A stretch of 46,264 bases of DNA from an uncultured Candidatus Melainabacteria bacterium (GTDB lineage Bacteria > Cyanobacteriota > Vampirovibrionia > Gastranaerophilales > Gastranaerophilaceae), in the NCBI GenBank assembly GCA_934777245.1, contig CAKVND010000012.1:1-46264 (forward strand). Reading direction: 5' to 3'. Position 1 is the stretch's first letter; each line of letters opens with the position of its first letter. Made by a program: the position numbers and the translations under genes. Under the pieces are notes generated by a model, which worked only from the letters and a program-made list of their open reading frames with translations, was not told where the DNA came from and ran no database searches. Of the stretch, positions 43,287 to 46,264 are shown piece after piece.

Positions 43287-43660
43287 TATTCAATTTCTTC
43301 TTTATAATCTGCGTAATCCATTAAATCTGCGAACTCTACTTGAGGCGCATCTGATTTGATTTTTACAAACCATTTATTTTCGTAGCTTTCATCATTTAAC
43401 AATTCAGGGCTGTCAACAATTTCTTCGTTAACTTCAACTACTTCGCCAGAAATAGGCATATAAATTTCAGAAGCAGCTTTTACTGATTCTATAGTTGCAA
43501 AAGCTTCATTTTTAGAAAAAGTTGAACCAACTTCCGGTAATTCGATAAAAACTATATCGCCTAATTGTTCAATTGCATAGTCTGTGATACCAACTGCGTA
43601 ATTTTCGCCTTCTTCTAAAACATATTCATGTGTTTTTGTGCATAACATGCTTTCGTTCAT
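43286..43660 (-). CDS. gcvH: Glycine cleavage system H protein
   Basis: GcvH carries the aminomethyl group on a lipoyl lysine between the P, T and L proteins. The 124-residue length is normal. ATIESVKAASEIY holds the lipoylation Lys at 61, and HEYVLEEGENYAVGITDYA and LGDIVFIELPEVG are typical. AGGAGA lies upstream. It lies 15 nt after gcvT and overlaps gcvPA by one base. Confidence 0.96.
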   Translation of the reverse strand: MNESMLCTKTHEYVLEEGENYAVGITDYAIEQLGDIVFIELPEVGSTFSKNEAFATIESVKAASEIYMPISGEVVEVNEEIVDSPELLNDESYENKWFVKIKSDAPQVEFADLMDYADYKEEIE

Positions 43661-43675
43661 TTAAAATATCTCCTA

Positions 43676-44776
43676 TTAATTTGTCTTATTTTTCTTTGCT
43701 ACAAACGGACGCTTAACAATTTCAGCGTCGTGTAGTTTTTCTCTTATTGATATTTGAATTGTAGAGCCTACAGCTAAATTGTCAAGATTTTTTATGTAAG
43801 CGAGTGCAATATTATCACCTCTGATTGGCGAAATTCCACCACTCGTAACAATTCCAATTTTTTCATTATTATAAAATACTTCATAACCGTGTCTGGCAAT
43901 TGACTTATCAAGCATTTTTAAGCCGATTAGTTTCTTTTCAACTCCATTTTTCAACTGTTCTTCAATCTTCGCTTTGCCATTATAATCTTCTGTTTTATTT
44001 TTACATACTGACCAAGCAAGTCCTGCTTCAATTGGCGTTGTATTTTCATCCAAATCATTACCATATAAATGTAATGCAGCTTCAAGTCTCAATGTATCTC
44101 TTGCGCCTAGTCCGATTGGTTTGATTCCAAATTCTTTACCGGCATCTAAAAGTTTATCCCACAAATATTCAGAAAATTCATTTCTAACCATAATTTCAAC
44201 GCCGTCTTCACCTGTGTAGCCGGTTCTTGAAATCCAAAGATTTATATTAAATAATTCTCCGCGCTTGATTGAGAAAAACGGAGGTAAATCATTAACACCA
44301 AGACTTTTAATAAGTTCGCAAGCTTTAGGCCCTTGAACTGCTAAAAGTGAATAATTGTGAGATTCATTAACAATTGAAACATCAAATCCGCATTTATTAC
44401 GAACCATCCAGTTTAAATCTTCATCAATTCTAGATGCATTCGCTATAATCAAATATTTTTTGTCTTCTAGTTTATAAATAATTAAATCATCAATAATTCC
44501 GCCTTGCTTGTTTGTTAATTGGCAATAAACAGCTTTTGAATCAACAAGCTTAGTTACATCCTGCGGAACAAGTTTGTTTAAATACGGAAGCGCATCTTCT
44601 CCATAAACAATAACTTCACCCATGTGTGAAACGTCAAATAAACCAACGGCTTCTCTAACAGTCTTATGTTCATCAATAATTGATGTATATTGTACCGGCA
44701 TATCCCAACCGGCAAAATCAACCATTCTTGCGCCGAGTGCTACGTGCTTATCATGTAAAAAAGTTTGTTTAGTCAT
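43676..44776 (-). CDS. gcvT: Glycine cleavage system T protein (aminomethyltransferase)
   Basis: GcvT moves the methylene group to tetrahydrofolate and releases ammonia. The 366-residue product shows ALGARMVDFAGWDMPVQY near the N terminus, DVSHMGEV (catalytic Asp region), SRTGYTGEDGVEI, GLGARDTLRLEAALHLYG and GIVTSGGISP. GGGGG precedes the ATG. It is the first gene of gcvT-gcvH-gcvPA. I saw no tandem glycine riboswitch in its short leader. Confidence 0.96.
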   Translation of the reverse strand: MTKQTFLHDKHVALGARMVDFAGWDMPVQYTSIIDEHKTVREAVGLFDVSHMGEVIVYGEDALPYLNKLVPQDVTKLVDSKAVYCQLTNKQGGIIDDLIIYKLEDKKYLIIANASRIDEDLNWMVRNKCGFDVSIVNESHNYSLLAVQGPKACELIKSLGVNDLPPFFSIKRGELFNINLWISRTGYTGEDGVEIMVRNEFSEYLWDKLLDAGKEFGIKPIGLGARDTLRLEAALHLYGNDLDENTTPIEAGLAWSVCKNKTEDYNGKAKIEEQLKNGVEKKLIGLKMLDKSIARHGYEVFYNNEKIGIVTSGGISPIRGDNIALAYIKNLDNLAVGSTIQISIREKLHDAEIVKRPFVAKKNKTN

Positions 44777-44797
44777 ATAACCCCCATATCTTATTCT

Positions 44798-44826
44798 ATT
44801 GTCTTTATTTTAGGGTGATATGTCAA
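44798..44826 (-). promoter_or_regulatory. Promoter of the gcvT-gcvH-gcvPA operon
   Basis: Minus strand TTGACA, 17 nt, GACAAT; about 20 nt before the start codon. Confidence 0.55.
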
Positions 44827-44883
44827 GTGAAAATTAAAAAATGTTTATTAAGTTGATTCGGGGTTATAAACCTTAACAAACTC

Positions 44884-44912
44884 TTGAAAAGTAACTCAAC
44901 GTTTGTTATAAT
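44884..44912 (+). promoter_or_regulatory. Strong promoter of the antisense RNA
   Basis: TTGAAA, 17 nt, perfect TATAAT. Initiation would fall at about 44918-44920, exactly where the long hairpin starts. No protein gene lies downstream on this strand. Confidence 0.75.
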
Positions 44913-44918
44913 AATGAA

Positions 44919-45043
44919 GTAGGGAAAGCTCCCTAGTACCGGTCACAATACTAAGGAGTTTCTTCGTACCCTACTCAACGAAAGTTAGAACAATTTTTAG
45001 AATGGCTGTACAGATTGCAAAAGCTTGTACAGCTATTTTTATT
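44919..45043 (+). ncRNA. Candidate antisense RNA to the 29-aa peptide gene
   Basis: The predicted transcript is about 120-125 nt. It begins with a long imperfect hairpin (44919-44974; GTAGGG...CCCTAC outer stem with AGCTCCCTAGTA/TACTAAGGAGTTT inner stem). It ends at a terminator stem GCTGTACA (45005-45012) / TGTACAGC (45026-45033) followed by TATTTTTATT. It is complementary to codons 6-30 of the peptide on the opposite strand, so it could base-pair with that mRNA. No open frame of note. Confidence 0.55.
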
Positions 45044-45060
45044 GCTTGTCTAAGTTCCAT
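44971..45060 (-). CDS. Small hydrophobic peptide (29 aa), candidate type I toxin-like
   Basis: ATG to TAG gives 29 residues: a short charged N terminus (MELRQAIKIA) and a hydrophobic remainder (VQAFAICTAILKIVLTFVE), long enough for one membrane span. Upstream is an exceptionally strong ribosome-binding site, GGGAGGTGAGG. CACCTC at 45066-45071 (plus strand) is complementary to GAGGTG at 45108-45113, and TGAC to GTCA inside it, so the leader can hide the ribosome site. A convergent RNA covers most of the frame. Holin-like or Fst-type type I toxins have this organisation; I see no sequence match to a named family. Could be a chance frame. Confidence 0.45.
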   Translation of the reverse strand: MELRQAIKIAVQAFAICTAILKIVLTFVE

Positions 45061-45120
45061 AGCCTCACCTCCCTTCTGACCTTTAACTCTTCGTAAATTG
45101 TGTGTCAGAGGTGGGAGACC

Positions 45121-45208
45121 GTAGGTCGTGTTGGACAATTGACATCCAACACGACAATAACATTACAAAAATTTGTCGTGTTCAATGAAAATGTTGAACA
45201 CGACCTAC
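45121..45208. repeat. Double hairpin with GTCGTGTT/AACACGAC arms
   Basis: Hairpin 1: GTCGTGTTGGA (45125) / TCCAACACGAC (45145-45155). Hairpin 2: GTCGTGTTCAA (45175) / TTGAACACGAC (45194-45204). An outer GTAGG/CCTAC pair closes both. It separates the peptide gene from the next gene and looks like a BIME/REP-type element. Confidence 0.8.
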
Positions 45209-45218
45209 AACTACAAAC

Positions 45219-45875
45219 TTATTCAAATTTAAATGGTTGTTCACTAATAATTTTTTTCTTATTTTGTGTTTCAAATTCTAATAATTTTTTCTCAAATTCT
45301 TTTGGATCAGTTATTGTGCGCAATATATCAGATTGTGTTTGAAGAGTTTTATCATCAATTTTATCTTTAAATTTATGATTAAAATCTAAAACATCATTTA
45401 TTTGTTTCATTTCTTGAGCAATTTCAGCATCCTTTCTTTTTAAATATTCTGCCTGATCTTCTTGTGTTTCTTTTATCATTTTATTCATTTCTTCTCGAAG
45501 TTCCTTGAGAAAAGAACGATTCGCCTCTTGCTTTTCTTTTAATTTAGGAAGATTTAAGTCAACTTTTTCTTGGGTCTCTTTTTTATTTGTTTCATTGAAT
45601 TCTGTAATCTCGACTTCTTTAAAAAATTCTACGATTTTATTAAATAACTTTGGACACGCAGTTTTTATCTTGCTTAAAAAATTTACACGTTCTTCTCCTT
45701 TAAGAACACCATCGCCAATGTTTTCACCATTTTCATTTTTAGCACCTTCAGTATCACATTCTTGAAAAATTGTATTTAATTTTGCAGTATCTTCTGCCGT
45801 GACTTTTACCCCCTTATCTCTAAAGTAAGCGTTCAGACTAGTCATATCTGTCTTTATGTTTGAATAATCTACCAT
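45219..45875 (-). CDS. Coiled-coil protein with degenerate EF-hand-like segment (218 aa)
   Basis: The 218-residue product has an N-terminal region with CDTEGAKNENGENIGDGVLK, near residues 40-59, followed by GEERVNFL; it resembles an expanded or degenerate EF-hand (Asp start, Gly-Asp-Gly, Glu before a helix). The middle and C terminus (about 95-215) are highly charged Lys/Glu helices, a probable coiled coil, with no membrane segment. AAAGGAGAA precedes the ATG. Upstream lies an exact HLR1-type box overlapping a TTGTAA, 17 nt, TAAAGT promoter. Function unknown. Confidence 0.65.
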   Translation of the reverse strand: MVDYSNIKTDMTSLNAYFRDKGVKVTAEDTAKLNTIFQECDTEGAKNENGENIGDGVLKGEERVNFLSKIKTACPKLFNKIVEFFKEVEITEFNETNKKETQEKVDLNLPKLKEKQEANRSFLKELREEMNKMIKETQEDQAEYLKRKDAEIAQEMKQINDVLDFNHKFKDKIDDKTLQTQSDILRTITDPKEFEKKLLEFETQNKKKIISEQPFKFE

Positions 45876-45954
45876 TTGTTTTCTCCTTTATATTTAGTAC
45901 AACCATCATGTATTACGGCATATTTTTTTAAAACTTTAAAGTTTTTGCATTTTT

Positions 45955-45972
45955 GTTACAATTCTTTACATT
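45955..45972 (+). promoter_or_regulatory. HLR1-type direct repeat upstream of the 218-aa gene
   Basis: GTTACAATTCTTTACATT exactly fits (G/T)TTACAWW-NN-(G/T)TTACAWW. Its complement contains the TTGTAA that can serve as the -35 of the minus-strand gene, a position expected of a repressor site. The rest of the gap 45876-46225 shows no gene. Confidence 0.55.
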
Positions 45973-46151
45973 TCCTTCACCCAATGAAACCTAATTAGCA
46001 AATAAATAATGCCTACTTTACCCCCCAAAAACAAACAATTATTTTAATATACACTATTAATTATTACAATCGATGCAAATGTAGCCGGTAGATATTTCTC
46101 TTGATTGAAAAAGCGGAAGCGGTTCCCACCATCACAATTACCCTCGTATAC

Positions 46152-46191
46152 AAAAAACAGGGTCGAAATTCAATAGAATTTCGACCCTGTT
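46152..46191 (-). terminator. Rho-independent terminator of the partial gene at the window end
   Basis: ACAGGGTCGAAATTC/GAATTTCGACCCTGT perfect 15-bp stem with a 4-nt loop; a T-run follows on minus. Confidence 0.92.
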
Positions 46192-46225
46192 CATAATATC
46201 CTTCGTATTTATTAATGTTGAAAAA

Positions 46226-46264
46226 TTATCTCTTAGAGAATTGGAATCTCTTACGAGCTCTTTT
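46226..46264 (-). CDS. C-terminal end of a small basic protein, possibly ribosomal protein S21 (partial)
   Basis: Only the last 12 codons and stop are inside the window, reading KRARKRFQFSKR. The Arg/Lys-rich tail and an immediately following strong terminator fit a small ribosomal protein; bS21 (rpsU) has such an arginine-lysine tail. Too short to be sure; another ribosomal protein is possible. Confidence 0.4.
   Translation of the reverse strand, partial: KRARKRFQFSKR

Larger units (their letters stand above)
44777..45218. other. Gap upstream of gcvT: promoter, antisense RNA, small peptide, hairpins
   Basis: This 440-nt stretch holds the gcvT promoter (44798-44826), a candidate small peptide gene with convergent antisense RNA (44884-45120), and a double hairpin (45121-45208). 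Each is listed separately. Confidence 0.6.

Noticed and set aside
44777..44826. Glycine riboswitch before gcvT
   Set aside because: The leader from the predicted promoter is only about 15-20 nt and the sequence upstream has no paired aptamer features.

Overview
The window is AT-rich chromosomal DNA from a flagellated bacterium with a diderm (outer-membrane) envelope. It carries flagellin and FliD, a TonB/ExbB/ExbD set, a SPOR-domain protein, meso-DAP-type MurE and PBP2/FtsI. No tRNA, rRNA, CRISPR array, phage module or transposase is visible. Very low G+C, AT-rich intergenic repeats, lineage-type hypothetical proteins sharing a short F-K-[AGS] motif, and promoter boxes matching the cyanobacterial HLR1 consensus suggest a non-photosynthetic relative of Cyanobacteria (Vampirovibrionia/Melainabacteria, probably Gastranaerophilales). 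This is an inference, about 60% sure.

Layout. 1-3.2 kb (minus): exported phosphodiester glycosidase and ffh. 3.2-3.95 kb: repeat-rich gap. 3.95-5.0 kb (minus): flagellin. 5.3-10.1 kb (plus): envelope cluster of an exported glycine-zipper protein, TonB, ExbB, two ExbD and a DUF4013-like membrane protein. 10.1-13.0 kb (minus): D-2-hydroxyacid dehydrogenase and fliD. 13.2-14.6 kb (plus): rpmB and a PfkB kinase. 14.6-15.4 kb: tandem-repeat gap. 15.4-17.8 kb (plus): glyS and a small gene. 17.85-20.6 kb (minus): aroC-aroK-aroB. 20.7-25.4 kb: small genes, an aminotransferase, a PRTase-like protein, repeats and a structured element. 25.5-30.4 kb (plus): small gene, prmC, smc. 30.5-34.8 kb: lineage-specific proteins including an EF-hand protein. 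34.95-37.7 kb (plus): HEAT protein, queC, DUF366, SPOR. 37.7-42 kb (minus): nagA, murE, ftsI. 42-44.8 kb (minus): gcvT-gcvH-gcvPA. 44.9-46.26 kb: a candidate type I toxin-antitoxin-like locus, a degenerate EF-hand/coiled-coil protein and the tail of a ribosomal-type gene.

Three things stand out. First, at 44.88-45.12 kb a 29-residue hydrophobic peptide with a very strong but apparently occluded ribosome-binding site faces a convergent, promoter- and terminator-bounded antisense RNA; the organisation resembles type I toxin-antitoxin loci. Second, five small or hypothetical genes share one composite promoter: an HLR1-like box, about 13 nt, an nCAATTTT block, about 15 nt, then ACTTTAtatata. This suggests an unrecognised regulon. 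Third, the intergenic regions hold families of palindromic repeats, including a 48-49-nt element present in seven full copies and one half copy in two distant gaps.
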